Source of the DNA: Pseudopithomyces maydicus | Taxonomy: Eukaryota; Ascomycota; Dothideomycetes; Pleosporales; Didymosphaeriaceae | NCBI GenBank assembly: GCA_026873275.1 | Contig: JANTUC010000010.1 | Span: 682,001-746,000 of the forward strand | DNA: 64,000 nucleotides | Reading direction: 5' to 3' | Shown here: positions 12,035 to 23,807 of the stretch, in pieces | Numbering within the stretch: position 1 is the stretch's first letter | Layout: the number at the start of each line of letters is the position of its first letter | Made by a program: the position numbers and the translations under genes | Notes under the pieces: generated by a model | Told to the model about the DNA's origin: nothing | Database searches by the model: none | What the model saw: only the letters and a program-made list of their open reading frames with translations

Positions 12035-13127
12035 CTAATAGGTCCCAGGAAAGACGCCCATCCTGCCTCCATCCGTCACTTGGATCGTGCCGTTGGTATA
12101 TGCACCACCTTTGCCCACCAGGAACAACAAAAGCCCAGCAATATCGTTAGCGCTTCCCATTCTCCCCTGCGGAACCTCGCTGGTGCCAAAGTTTGCAGAC
12201 CGCAACTTTGTCATCTCACTTGGATACGGTCCCGGTGCTATGACGTTACTCCTGATGCCCCACGGCGCCAGGAACGAAGCCATCATCTTGCTCAAGTGCG
12301 CTGCTGCGCTCTTCGACGCATTGTACGCGAGACCCGCAGTGCAGTACCGCATGAAGGATGCGACGGACGTTGTAGTAATTATATGCGCCATCCTATCATC
12401 ATCCTTGCTCGTACCGATCTTCTCCAGCGCCGAAGTGTCTTGCTTGCGAGGGTTTCCATCACCCTCGACCTTCCCGGGGGCCCACCCGCGGCGCGTGTTG
12501 GCTGCTTCGAGGAGCGGGAGGAAAGCTGCTGACACACCGATGACAGCCTGAGCATTGATTTTCAATGCGGTTTCCCATTCATTGCCATCAAATCCTTGAA
12601 GCATAGCATCGCGCATCTCTTCAATGGAACTGGCCTTGTAAATGCTCCCGCCGTTGGTGGGACCCAACACGCCCGCATTGTTGATCAGCACGTCGACGTA
12701 GCCGACCTCTTTTTGGATCCTCTCTACTGCTTCCTTCACTGATTTTTGGTCTACAACGTCGCAAGCTACGGCGGTAAGCACATTAGATGCGTTCTTCGGC
12801 GCTGACGGTGAGCTTTCAACTGTTTTGATAGCATCTTGCAGGACGTTCAGACGGCGTCCGAGGATGTAGATCTTCGCAGCACCATTCTGGTAAAGCGTGG
12901 ATGTCAGTGCAAGACCGATACCTTTTGAATTGTTAGCATTTGAAATAGAGAGAAGTGTGAGAGCAATGCATGCATCGATACACAAGCGCGGGGTGTGGCG
13001 GGGTAGCTTGGAGTATTCCGACGGTCACACATCATAGGTACATACCACTGCCTCCACCAGTAATGACCACGACCAAGCCTTTTGCCGAGAAAAGATCTGC
13101 TGGGTTGAACGGTGCTTGAACATCCAT
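12035..13127 (-). CDS. Short-chain dehydrogenase/reductase
   Basis: A classical SDR oxidoreductase using NAD(P)(H), 322 residues, cytosolic by lack of any signal. Exon 1 is 13046-13127 and exon 2 is 12035-12921. The intron interrupts the glycine-rich nucleotide loop: exon 1 ends VVVITGGGSG and exon 2 begins IGLALTS, rebuilding TGxxxGIG. NNAG follows in VDVLINNAGVLGP, a Ser-rich strand in ITTTSVASFM, and the catalytic YxxxK in AYNASKSAAAHLSK. Near the C-terminus IQVTDGGRMG is the usual SDR end. An internal proline/charge-rich insertion (about residues 180-205) distinguishes it from the shortest SDRs. Its substrate cannot be predicted. The neighbouring genes do not suggest a pathway. Confidence 0.9.
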
Positions 13128-13639
13128 CTTTGAGGTGGTGGTGGTGATAGGTAGGAAGCTGACTCGTAAGGCTTTTCACGATGCTATGTCGTCATGCTCG
13201 GTAGAGAATGTGCCGAAGATCAAAGGGGCCGCGGAATGACAGTGGTTCCCAGAAAGCACGTTTGTCATACACGCCGTTTCCTGCGCCGCGCCGGCTGTAC
13301 ATGGAGTGATTGCCTTTGATAAATGTTTCAAAAGACGAAAGGGTATAGCGTGATTCAAGCTATCAAATCTCACGCTTTAATTGTAAGGGGCAATAATTGT
13401 GATCAGATTGAGCTTTGCAAAATGCATAAAGTCCTTTACCATTTCATATGAACACGTGAAGACTTCCGAAGAGCTCGGCATCCGCAATCTATACATTCAT
13501 GCCTCAAAAGCATTACAAAGGTAGGGGATATCTACAAAGAAAGAAATAGCATGCAGTGCTGTATCCACCAAGCGCCGTCCCTTTCTAGGTGTAACAGGTG
13601 GTGACGAACTCCGTATTTGATGATATATCCAGAAAGCAT
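13128..13639. other. Intergenic region between SDR and MAK21
   Basis: This holds the promoter of the minus-strand SDR and the 3' flank of the minus-strand MAK21-like gene. I see nothing coding. Confidence 0.55.
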
Positions 13640-16436
13640 TTACTCGCTATCATCGCCGCCAATGAGTTTGGCGTAATCGTCCGCCGAAGCAAATGTAGGA
13701 AGGTGCTTGAGCTTCCTCTTTTTGGCTTTCTTCTTGTCCTTCTCCTTCTCCTTGCTTGACTTGGGTGCGGGTTCTTCGACATCAGTGTCATCGTCCATGT
13801 CAATGTCAACGGGAATGTCGTCATCGCTATCGACAAAGGCTTCCTCGTCGTCGAGATCGAAGCCATCCATGCCGTCGTCATCTTCACTGGCACCGCCGGC
13901 GACGTCGTTGTCGTTGTCGTCGTCGTCGTCACTTCCGAGGTTCAACTCGACACCCTCATCCATACCAATGCCACCTGTTTCTTCGTCATCACTCATCATA
14001 TCTTCCATGTCGATGTCGTCAAAGCCTTCATCATCGTCGTCATCGCCTTCGATCTCTGGTCGGCTGTTCACGAGTGCCTTCCAGATCTCATCCTCTCCCG
14101 ATTCATCGCTGTCCTCGTCATCCTTCTTCCGCTTCTTCTTCTCTTTCTTGGTCGCTTGCTTGGCTTTGCCTGCCTTCTCGAAATAGGTGTGGAAGAAGAC
14201 TTCATCCTCACGGACGTCGTCGACCTTCTTACGCCAGAATTGTTCCGAGTTGAGCGCGCCATGCGTCTTATCTCCATCGCGGGCAGCGATGAGATAGTCT
14301 GCAGCCTTGGCAGTGCCAGACAAAGGCTGCATGATAGATGTACCATGCGTAGCCTGAGTCTTCGTCTTCGCGTTTCTGAAAGAGAACTTGTCGAGGAAGT
14401 TCATGAGAGTGTAGATGGTGGGGTCGGGCTTTTCCTTGATCTGGTCCTGGTTGATCAGCTTTGTAGCCAGGACATGGACAGAAGGATGATAGTGAGCTTG
14501 CAATGGAAGAAGCTCCCAGAGACAAGACAACTGTGCATCCGCATGAGTAGGATCTCTCTTCCTCGCATCGTAATGCGGGTGCTTCGTTTCAGCCTTCTCT
14601 TTGGGGGCCGCACTTTCGCCATCCTCCGGCACATCATCGTAATGCTCTTCACCACTATCATCTGCGTTGTCTTCTGGCGTAGTCACCATTGACCTGATAC
14701 TGGGGAACTGGATGATCAGTTCATTGACCAGGTACAAGACTCCGCAGATGAAAGGTGGTTCATGCAAATGAATGATTTGGAGAAGGCGTTTGACAAAGGC
14801 TTGAACCCGTTTGATGTTGAGATCGGATTTGAGAGCCCGGTACAACAAGTTGAGGTACATGATGTGCTTGGACGTTTCGATGAGACGAGGGTCCAAAAGA
14901 GATTCGTAGAGGGTACGGTAAAAACGATCGGTAGAGAAATGCTTGGTGGAGGAAATTTGCTGAATCAAACTCATTGCTTGGATGCTGGTGTTGAAGTTGG
15001 CAGAGTGAGTAATCTGGAAAATCGTGTCGATCTGCTCTCCGAACCTAGGTAACGTTAGTTGGAGTTGATATACGATGAGTTTCGATACTTACTTCTCGTC
15101 ATCCGTTTTGGCGAAGGGGAATGCACGGTTGACACCGGTCAAGATGGCAGAAATCAACTTTTCCCGGTTCTCGTCTTCCACTTTGAAAGCCTGTGTGGCA
15201 GCCTTCTCAGCCTTCTTACGAGCAGCCTTGCCAGGCTTGCCTCCTCCACCTTGAACATGACCGTGCTTGTTCAGCTTTTGAACCGCCTCTTCCTTCTTGT
15301 CGTGTTCCTTTTGTTGCTTGAGGAGCCCGACGAAAAGGCTGAAGTAGATCTCAAGAAGCTTGTTGGCCACCTCTTGCTCGCGCGCACTCAGAACGGTCTG
15401 GTTAAGGGTGATGACACCGTAGTATTTGGCGGTACCACTCTGGTTCGGTCGGAAGAGCAGGTCGGACTCGATGGAGCTAATGATGACGTTTTTCATCAAC
15501 GGATGGGTGATCTGGAGCTGCAGAAGTAGGTAAGAGGCACGCGACGCGACCTTCTTCTCTTTGTCGCCGAGCTTGTTGATGAGCAAACGCAGCAGATTCT
15601 CTTCCTGCTCCGGCTTCTCCTTCAGCAGCTCCCACACAAACGTCACGGCGCGGTTGCGCGAGTACTCGACCTCATCGTTGGACCATCCTTCGATGATTTT
15701 GAGCATCTCGAAGTACTGTTTTTTCAGCCAGTCCTCGTAGGCCCAAGCGATCAGATGGATCTTCTGGACCTGTCCAGGCAGTCGATCGCCATACTTCCAG
15801 GTAGCAGCCTTTCCTTGCAGAGCGCTGATCAGGCCGGACTGGCGCGCAAAAGCTTTGAGCTTCCGATCGGGCGGCAAGACGACACCCTGACCCATCAAAT
15901 CCTTGAGGGCGGCCAGGGCCATCATGGCTGCGTTCCTGCTCTTCTTGCGCGACAAGCCCAGGAGCTGTTCGAAGGCCTTTGTGGTGTGCAGTGGCGATTC
16001 CTGCACCAGCAGGGTGAGAGCCGACACCTTGTCCTCCATGGTACCCGAGGTCATGACGGTGGACATGAACTTGTGCGACGAGTCCTTGGACAGGTGCGAG
16101 TTGGAGTACTCGTCGCCCTCGGCGATGAGCAGCTCGTCGGCATACTGATGCAGCTCGTCCAGAACGTGACGGGCGGGTATGGTCGGGTTGTCGACGGCAG
16201 GCAGCGCCGGCAGGGCGACGGCGTGCCATTCGGGCTGTGGAGTGAACAACTACGGCGCATCAGCAACTGTCGACAGGCGCGCATGCGACGGTCCTACTTA
16301 CCAGGTTCAGGCGCGATTTCGCCTCGCCATTCTTGCGCGCGTCCTTCTTGTCGTGGGTCGCGCTCACCCGGCTCTTATCCGGGGCTGGCCGCGAAGGGCC
16401 ATCTTTCGTCTCGGCATGGGTCCGCTTCTTCCCCAT
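13640..16436 (-). CDS. MAK21: MAK21/NOC1 ribosome biogenesis factor (CBF domain)
   Basis: Nucleolar factor needed for assembly and intranuclear transport of pre-60S ribosomal particles, orthologous to yeast Mak21/Noc1 and human CEBPZ. Exons are 16302-16436, 15093-16249 and 13640-15044, with short introns (52 and 48 nt, GTAAGT donors); they total exactly 899 codons. The N-terminus MGKKRTHAETKDG is lysine-rich. Residues ~100-430 are helical repeats. The CBF/Mak21 domain follows the second intron, with FYRTLYESLLDPRL, YLNLLYRALKSDLNIKRVQA and HEPPFICGVLYLVNELI. A very acidic Asp/Glu region (about residues 690-840) and a basic Lys-rich end (KEKEKDKKKAKKRKLKHLP) close the protein. The opposite strand carries long Ser/Arg-rich open frames that are shadows of this acidic tract. 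Confidence 0.93.
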
Positions 16437-17530
16437 CTGTTGCTGGATGTGTCGATGTGTGTGCAAGGCCCGCCAGAGATGTCTCCCTGACCCGTCATGA
16501 CCCAGCAGAGACGCCTTCAAACCCATTTCCAAAGCGCGAAAAGATTCGCTTAATTTAGTCGCGCCAAGACAGGTGGGGCTACCGAGTTTGCGAAAGAGCC
16601 TCTTCCCAACACCCACCGCGTGCAGCCAACGCGAAAACGATGCTGTATTGACTCTGTTCAAGGCTTTGTGGCTCCATGGCTGAATGGCTGAATGGTGTTC
16701 CAAGGTTCCAAGGAGGTTGTATAAGTACCACGTGATTCTCAGAGTGCCCAGGTGCAGGTGCAGGTGGGTGCCCAGGTAGCTCCTTCCTCCTATGCTATTT
16801 GGCCCGAGATGGAGGAAGTGACCGCGCCATGTCCCCCACTTGACCCCATCTTCCAAGTCGAAAGTACTCCGATCAAGCTTCACTTCTTGACAACCTGCTT
16901 GCCCATGATTGCGTCCGTTTCTTAATAAAAAAATACACCTAAGGACTTCAGATGGTAGCAGTGAAACCAAACCCCCGGACATCCAAGTCCCCGAGATTGC
17001 TCTGATTTATATTTGCAATCCAGGAATTCTCACATCATACACGCCCAGCCGAGCAGCAAATCTTATCTGGTTGTGAACAAACGCGATCCTGCTATTATAG
17101 AGATTGAGTCGGGAAAGCCGTTACTACAGAGGAACGTATACCAGACTGCTTTACATAGGATACACACTAGGTCCTGCCTATCTCCAACATGGTTCTCCCA
17201 CGTGCCCAGTTCCTGCGCTGCGGTACGTACGATGCAAAGCATTACAATTAAACTATTCCCGCGAAACCTTAGAAGGCCGTCATGCACGTGTTAGTGTTAG
17301 TGTAGGTAAAGATGCGCTAATTCCAATTCGGTCTAGACGTAGGTGGGGTTTGCAGAGGACGTGGACGACACTGACTGACTCAACGTAGGACGCTCACTAT
17401 CTCTTCACGCCTCCTGCTCCCTTCCTTCGTTCGCCGAGTTTTCTTTTGATACACAACCTATGACAGTGCATTTCTTCGATTGGCTCACAGGAACCATTCT
17501 GCCTTCTTAAATCACTGACCATAAATCACA
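16437..17530. other. Divergent promoter region, MAK21 and trpD-type gene
   Basis: Spacer between the divergently transcribed ribosome biogenesis gene and the tryptophan-pathway gene. A short GCAGGTG-type repetition occurs near 16750-16780. Stretches before 17531 are pyrimidine-rich, as is common just upstream of fungal start codons. I see no coding sequence. Confidence 0.55.
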
Positions 17531-18847
17531 ATGTCCACCGTCAACGATGAGGAACCCAAAACGTCCATCACACCCTTGCTGAAGCGCTTGTGGCACGAGT
17601 CTGCCGCCACCAAACCAGATGCCTCCGAGATTGCGGCTGCCATGGCTCTCATCTTCACGAACAGTCTGTCAGAGGTACAAATCGGGGCTCTTTTGACATG
17701 CCTACATTTCACAGACAGGGACCGCCAAGCAGACGTCTTGACCAAGTGCTCGCAAGCCATGCGTGACCATGCCACGCCCATGGACATTGATGGTCTAGCA
17801 AAACTGCTAGCAGAGAGAGGAAGGAAAGAAGGCGGTTATCAAGGTGGATTGGTATGATTCTCGCGATTTTCTTCTCTTGTCTACATGTTCAATTCTGTTC
17901 ATGCTGCCTTTGCCTCCTGGAATTAAGCCTGACACCCACAGTGTGATATTGTGGGCACCGGAGGCGACTCCCACAACACCTTCAACATATCAACAACCTC
18001 TTCGCTATTGGCTGCCTCCCTCTTGATGATAGGAAAGCATGGAAATCGTGCCAGCACGTCCCGCTCTGGCTCTGCGGATCTCCTCGCTTGTGTACAGCCA
18101 AAGGCACCCCAAATAGCGGCCGTTGCCCCTTCCACTATTCACGAAGTTTTTTCATCCTCCAACTACGCCTTCCTCTTCGCGCCCATATTCCATCCTGGGG
18201 CCCGTCACGCAGCCTCAATCCGGAAGCAGCTCGGCTGGCGGACCATCTTTAACTTGTTGGGTCCACTTGCCAACCCCCTACACCCGCTTATTGAAGCTCG
18301 TATGCTAGGCGTAGCACGGAAAGAAATCGGACCCGAGTTTGCCGAATCATTGCGCCAGTCTGGCTGTGCAAAGGGCATGGTGATTTGTGGAGATGAGGAG
18401 CTCGACGAACTTTCATGTGCTGGTCCCTCACATTGCTGGCGACTGGAGCAGAACCCAGAGACCAACGAAGTCGACATCAATTACTTTACTCTCTCCCCGA
18501 GTGACTTTGGTCTTCCAACCCATGCGCTAAGCGAAGTTTCACCTGGCCAGTCGCCAGAGGCGAACGCGGAAATATTAATGCGTATAATGAAAGGCGAGGT
18601 ACCGGAAGACGACCCAATTCTTCATTTTGTGTATATCAACACTGCAGCGTTGTTCGTTGTGAGCGGTATCTGCGATGCTGATACGAGCGACATGGGCCAC
18701 GGTGATGATGGCAAAGTAATCAAAGAGCGTGGACCTGGTGGTGGCCGTTGGAAAGAGGGAGTGCGGAGAGCGAAGTGGGCTATCTCGAGTGGTGAAGCGT
18801 ACCGCCAGTGGGAGAATTTCGTCGAAGTCACCAATAGGGTGGCGTAG
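17531..18847 (+). CDS. TRP4: Anthranilate phosphoribosyltransferase
   Basis: Catalyses the second step of tryptophan biosynthesis: transfer of phosphoribose from PRPP to anthranilate. Exons are 17531-17851 and 17942-18847 (90-nt intron), giving 408 residues. The N-terminal helical domain holds PLLKRLWHES and TNSLSEVQIGALLTCLHF. Directly after the intron comes the PRPP/metal-binding loop CDIVGTGGDSHNTFNIST. Further conserved blocks are KHGNRASTSRSGSADLL, FLFAPIFHPG and TIFNLLGPLANPL. The length fits the fungal enzymes. The intron falls immediately before the active-site loop. Confidence 0.94.
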
Positions 18848-19498
18848 GTGCGATAATCACTAGGAGAGGTTTGTTCTTCGCTTTGGGTATAAGGCTGTGG
18901 TGGTTTATTCTATTACATTGGTCTGGACCATACAGGATTACTGCAGCTTGAATTTTCCAGGCCGCTTTCCACAGCCTTGTTCCTTTTTGATCTCTGGACC
19001 CCTTTCTTTTCTTCGTGTTTCTTTCTAGTCATCCTGTTTTTCAACAAAACTTCTATATAAGTCTTCATACCAGCCGTTTCGAACATTGACATTTTAACAT
19101 TTCTCGATCATATAGTCACATATTCGCGCTACCTGAAATTTCACTCATAGAAACTCAACACAGTGCCTTAGGTGCGAATTCGAGCTGGTAAAAGCCGGGG
19201 TTCAGCTAGACTAGGTAACTTCATAATTCATTTCGCAGCCCACGGATCACGATTCGCTCAACATACGGTTAAACACGGTGTCGAAACCGAGCACCTATAT
19301 TTAAAAGGGCGCCTTGAAGTTGGAATTGACACTGCCTTCACTGGCCACAACACGCGATAACAGTCGCCTAGTCAACCAAAATTATCACCGCAAACGGAAG
19401 CCTCACTTAGCGTTTGCCTGCCAGCAAAACATAATCAGTCTATTTTCGCCGCAGCCGCTCAATCTGAACACAGCTCGGAACACCCTCGACACGTTCAG
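18848..19498. other. Intergenic region
   Basis: 3' flank of the phosphoribosyltransferase gene and promoter of the next gene. The DNA is AT-rich, with short pyrimidine tracts near 19.0 kb. I see nothing coding. Confidence 0.55.
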
Positions 19499-21177
19499 AT
19501 GGACACGACCAATTTTCGCCGTTATGGCAAATCGCATTCGATGCCGCTTCTCCCGAGCTATCGCGGAGACGATGCAGAACAGGCTCACACAAAAGATCAG
19601 TGGGACGAGGTTTTAGACGACATCCGAAGCTCTCCTGGTTATCAGCTGTTGACCGACGATGAAGATTGTATACCTGAATATCACTCTCTTCCATCTCAGG
19701 ATGGTGAGGTTACAGCCATGAGCTCACCTCGCTCAGACACAACTATCAAGCCGGGCGACAATCTGGCGTCAGGTGGAGTTGCGTTATCCCTGGTACGTCA
19801 CGACAACGAGCCACATACGTTGATGTCGCCAAACTATGGGGCTATGGGCGAGAAAACATCGATCCATGTGTTGGGACCGCAACAAAGCTCACAGGCATCT
19901 ACATCTAGAGCCTTGCCACTGTCGAGCCATTTCGGTGTTCCAGAAGTCGCACATATTGATACGCCACATCAGGGCCGTACCAAATTCCAGACAGGCGACC
20001 TGCGCTCAAAGATCTACAGCCGTGATCAGGACCCTTTTGTATCGTCACCTGTGTCTGCTCTAGGCAGCTTCAGGAGGACTACTTCGCTCGAGGTCAGGGC
20101 CCCTGCTAATGCGCAGCCTATGCATGGCTTCGCACCAGGCACGCCATCGACTCGAAGCAGCGCCCACCACCGTCACACATCCAGCCACTTCTCTTTTGTA
20201 CCTGTCCTGCCTTCTAGACTTGGTCCAGGCCGCCTTGAAGATGGCTCAGGGCCGGGCGTGTCTGGAGTGGTGCCGACTGTGCCTACGAAGCAACGCTCAG
20301 CATACGCGCAACACTTAAACCCAAACAGCGTACCAGAACGCAAAACTTCAACTTCACAGCAGCCTTTAGCAATACCCTTCTCTTGGACTCAGAGCACATC
20401 AGGAAGCTACTCACCCTTCGATATGAGCCCGGTCAATGACCCTTTTATCGACGAACATCCAGCTGCCGAGACACATTCTGTAGAAGGCTCAACATCCGGG
20501 TACACTCCAAATAGATCCAGGGCACCTACTCCGACAACACCCGAGTGTGGTGAGTTCCCCCGGATGAGCCCTTCCACTCAGTGACTGGCCTTTCCATCAA
20601 TGATACCGGACCTGCTCCTCCGCCTGCACTTCCGACCAGCCAATTCGTACGGCAACCGGATGTTCAGGCTCGTCTCGATGCACAAAAGACCATCCGTAAA
20701 AATTGGATTGAACGAGAAGCGCGCAAACTCGCCGCCGCTGCCCGCACTGCTGCCATCTTGCAGAAGCAATACCATTCCACGCGACGCCACGAGGACTTTA
20801 AACTCTGGATCCGCGCGCAGGCAGATTGCGAGCAAGCGTGGAGCGTCGAAAGGCTCATGGAAGAGCGCCGGAATCTGACGCTCCCGGAAGGCATGCGCGC
20901 CTTGAAGACGGGGCGCGATTCTTTGCCTGAAGACGGCTTGTGCGGTGTAGAAAGCGGCATACTAGGTCACAAGATGGCGCTCATGGAGCGCCTCTGCGCA
21001 GACGCAATGATGAAGGATGACAAGTGCAAGATGGCAGCCGAGCGGCTGGACGAGAACGCGAAGAGAGCGGTTAGGCAGGCGGTAATGCGCGATGTGGAGA
21101 CTGGGACGGAGAAGAGGCTGGGACGGCAGATTCATCGTCGGGCAGGCGACGCGCGGACTGCACAACACCAATACTGA
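19499..21177 (+). CDS. Unrecognised protein, disordered N-half and coiled-coil C-half
   Basis: I do not recognise this protein. The first frame (from ATG 19499) encodes ~353 residues rich in Ser, Thr, Pro and Asp with no globular signature; TPTTPECG lies near its end. The second frame, read through to 21177, gives a highly charged helical region (IEREARKLAAAARTAAILQK, KLWIRAQADCEQAWSVERLM) likely to form a coiled coil. The two join if one base is added at the C5 run 20557-20561, giving 560 codons including stop. A GTGAGT donor at 20550 and a CAG at 20579-20581 would also join the frames, but that intron would be only 32 nt, shorter than fungal introns normally are. Without either, the first half would end at 20584 and the second would have no ATG. 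Confidence 0.55.
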
Positions 21178-22602
21178 ATTACCTTTCTGCTTGCCGGCGA
21201 TCACGCTTGGGGTTACTTGAATGGGGTGTCTGCGAATACCGCGTGCGTGTGGGTCCGTACACCTTTGGGAAGGAGGAACTGGCGTGTGGGGAAGTTGGTT
21301 GCATATGCATGGCGTACCTGAATACCGTACCTTCGCGGCACTAGATACCCACACCTCGTCTAAATGCGAGTCTTGAAGTAGTTATGACATAATATTGGGT
21401 CGGGAATGATGGTTAATTGTTTCGGAACTTGCTTTGAGTATCATCACATGATGAATTGAGGTGCCTCCGGTCATCAACGCAACAATTGCTCCTCCCAAAC
21501 CCTCACGGTTTGATGTCGAGATCCGACAGCAGCGCGTACCTGGTGTCATGTTTATTGTAGAGTTATCATTCTCATGCAAGGGCGCTGATGCTGTCACTAG
21601 TGGCTCGAGCTGCAACGGCACGATAGCGTAAAGTTAATAATAGAGTTCAAAGTTGCGGCATTGGGAGAGGGGTGACATATTTCTACTTGCAGAGCGGACA
21701 CGTTCCTCTGCATGCAGGGTGGCGTAAGCCTGTAAAGTCAATTCACCATGCGTGACAGTCCCATTCCGAGGAACGTGGGAAATGATTATCCAAAAGGATC
21801 TACTTTCGGTGCAACCCAGGTAATTGAATAGTCCAATGGGCATTATTGGTCACTCTAAAAATGTGATACCAAAGCTCTTCTGGTGCATAAAAATATGTTG
21901 AGGTGAACAAAAAATGAGAGTGTGCGTAGGTAGTGCGTGCTAGCGGAGATGGAGTGTATCAAGACTGCTTACTACTCAGGCACCATACGCCGGCTCTATG
22001 TGCCGGGGTACACTCGAGATCTGTTACACATGTCGTCCATCGATTTTGTATTCTGGTGGGATCGACATGGTACCTTTTTGCATTGCATATCTGGGTCCAT
22101 TGACCACATATGTAGAGTCGAAACCTATTTATGTAGAGGCTTAGAAGAATTCCTCTTATTTTGTATTCATATAAGTAGTTCTACCCGGTAACATGAGGAA
22201 TGAGTCCCAGAAAAGCGACATGGAAGGTGCGGTCACCCATATCTCATGCGGTATTCGGATGCAGAGAGAGATTGCATCAAGGTCAAATGCCGTTGAGGTA
22301 TCAAAGCATCGCCGATGTAAACACGTCAAAATATTCTTATTACGTCTACGTGCTTGAGGCCTGAACTGCCTCTGGTTCCTCGCACTGCTCCAGCGTGAAA
22401 AGATGCCATTAATCATTACAACTACGCTTGACCACGGGAAAGATGAGGTGCAGAGGACTTTCCATACCACGAGTTCTGCTTATGTACTTCCTAACGAGTA
22501 TGTACGGTTCTTTATTCTATAAGAAATTCTTCATTTGGGTGAATTGATCGTACAACTTCTGCATCACTTTTCATTTACACGGGTACGACCACAAAGAATT
22601 CT
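21178..22602. other. Intergenic DNA before the methyltransferase pseudogene
   Basis: The open frames here are short and show no family resemblance. From about 21.6 kb the DNA is AT-richer. I see no repeat or mobile-element sequence. Confidence 0.5.
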
Positions 22603-23583
22603 TTGACACATCTTAGTAATATCGAGCACCAAAGATTAGAACTCCAGCACCGACTCCAACGCGAAATGATGGAAGGAAAACTGTTCCACGCACCTCTATC
22701 TCCGCAAAAAACTCGCAAAATGTTGGACATCGGATGCGGTACCGGTGCAGTCACTCATGTACCTTCCCGGACGCTCAAATTGACGGCATTGATCTCTCCG
22801 CCGTCCCAATCGTGCGTCCTAAACTGCCGAATGTAAATTATATCCAGGGAAACTTCATGGACGTCGCAGAATCTCGTTTCCCGTCAAATTCATTCGACTA
22901 AATAGTTTCACGCCTCCTCATACTCGGCATGACGCATCGGAAGCAATACATTGCGCGCTGCGTCTCCATTGCGAAGCCTGGTGTACGTATCTAACCTCCT
23001 CCCCTTCCACATCAATATCTTTTTTCAGAGCATCCAACAAAAAAGCAAGTGTTAATATCATAAAAAGGCCTGGATCTAAATGCATGACCTTGACCAACAA
23101 GTCCAGCAAGTCCCCTCCTCGCTCTCATCCCTCGAACTTCTCCGCCCACACTCCCTGTCCATCGCGCAAACCGCGCAGCATTCTCATCCCACAGATGCTT
23201 ACTATCACCCCGCACCTTGGACGTGGCCCACCACCATTGGTAAGCTGCTCTCAGTGAGCGGTGCAGACATGCATTGTGGGCGGAATATAGCCGCGTTGTT
23301 TGAGAAAGCCGGACTGGTGGATATCAAGGTGAGACGGTATATGCTGCCTTATGGTCGGTGGGATGATCTTATGGCCGAGGAGAAGCGTATGGCTGATTAT
23401 GTGGAAACGTTCGTGAGGAGCGTGCTACCGGTTTGTGTGAGGAGAGCGGGAGAGGGCTTATGTGATGAGTGGGAGGCGGAAGTTGAGGACGCGGTCGAGG
23501 ATTTGAAGAGACATAGCGAGGCGTATGAAGGAGGTAGGTATTTCATGTGGATGTATGCTGTTTGTGGGAGGAAGGTAGAGTAG
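22603..23583 (+). pseudogene. Decayed class I SAM-dependent methyltransferase
   Basis: Remains of a fungal secondary-metabolism-type methyltransferase (UMTA/LaeA-like fold). The SAM-binding motif I is intact (KMLDIGCGTGAVTH). The following acidic strand is found only after a frame change near 22764 (FPDAQIDGIDLSAVP). An in-frame TAA then interrupts the next block (SNSFD, stop, IVSRLLILGM). After a probable intron beginning near 22981, a second in-frame TAA precedes MHDLDQQV. The C-terminal part is well preserved: GADMHCGRNIAALFEKAGL and VRRYMLPYGRWDDLMAEE, ending at a TAG at 23583. Two nonsense codons plus a frame change make loss of function likely. The stop codons are not the C-to-T/G-to-A type of change expected from RIP in an obvious way. 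Confidence 0.75.
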
Positions 23584-23807
23584 TAGTTATGCAATGAGAA
23601 TGTGTGGGATGACATTGTATAGACTTATCCTAGTCGTCAATTTTTCTCTTATATTAAGAAAGAGCCCAGAACAATGAAGATCATTCATTGCGCATACCCA
23701 AAATCGAAATCTGGTCCTTGACCTCTCGAAGAACCCATGTACCAATTGAAACGCTTTACAACAATCTCAGATACAAAGTTTACTCTAACCGAAACCTAGT
23801 TTCCATT

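Noticed and set aside
13707..14253. Ser-rich and Arg-rich plus-strand frames of about 160 codons
   Set aside because: They are the antisense shadow of the Asp/Glu-rich tail of the MAK21-like gene.
22603..23583. RIP (repeat-induced point mutation) as the cause of the methyltransferase stops
   Set aside because: The stops do not look like obvious C-to-T or G-to-A products, the region is not strongly AT-rich, and no second copy is visible here.
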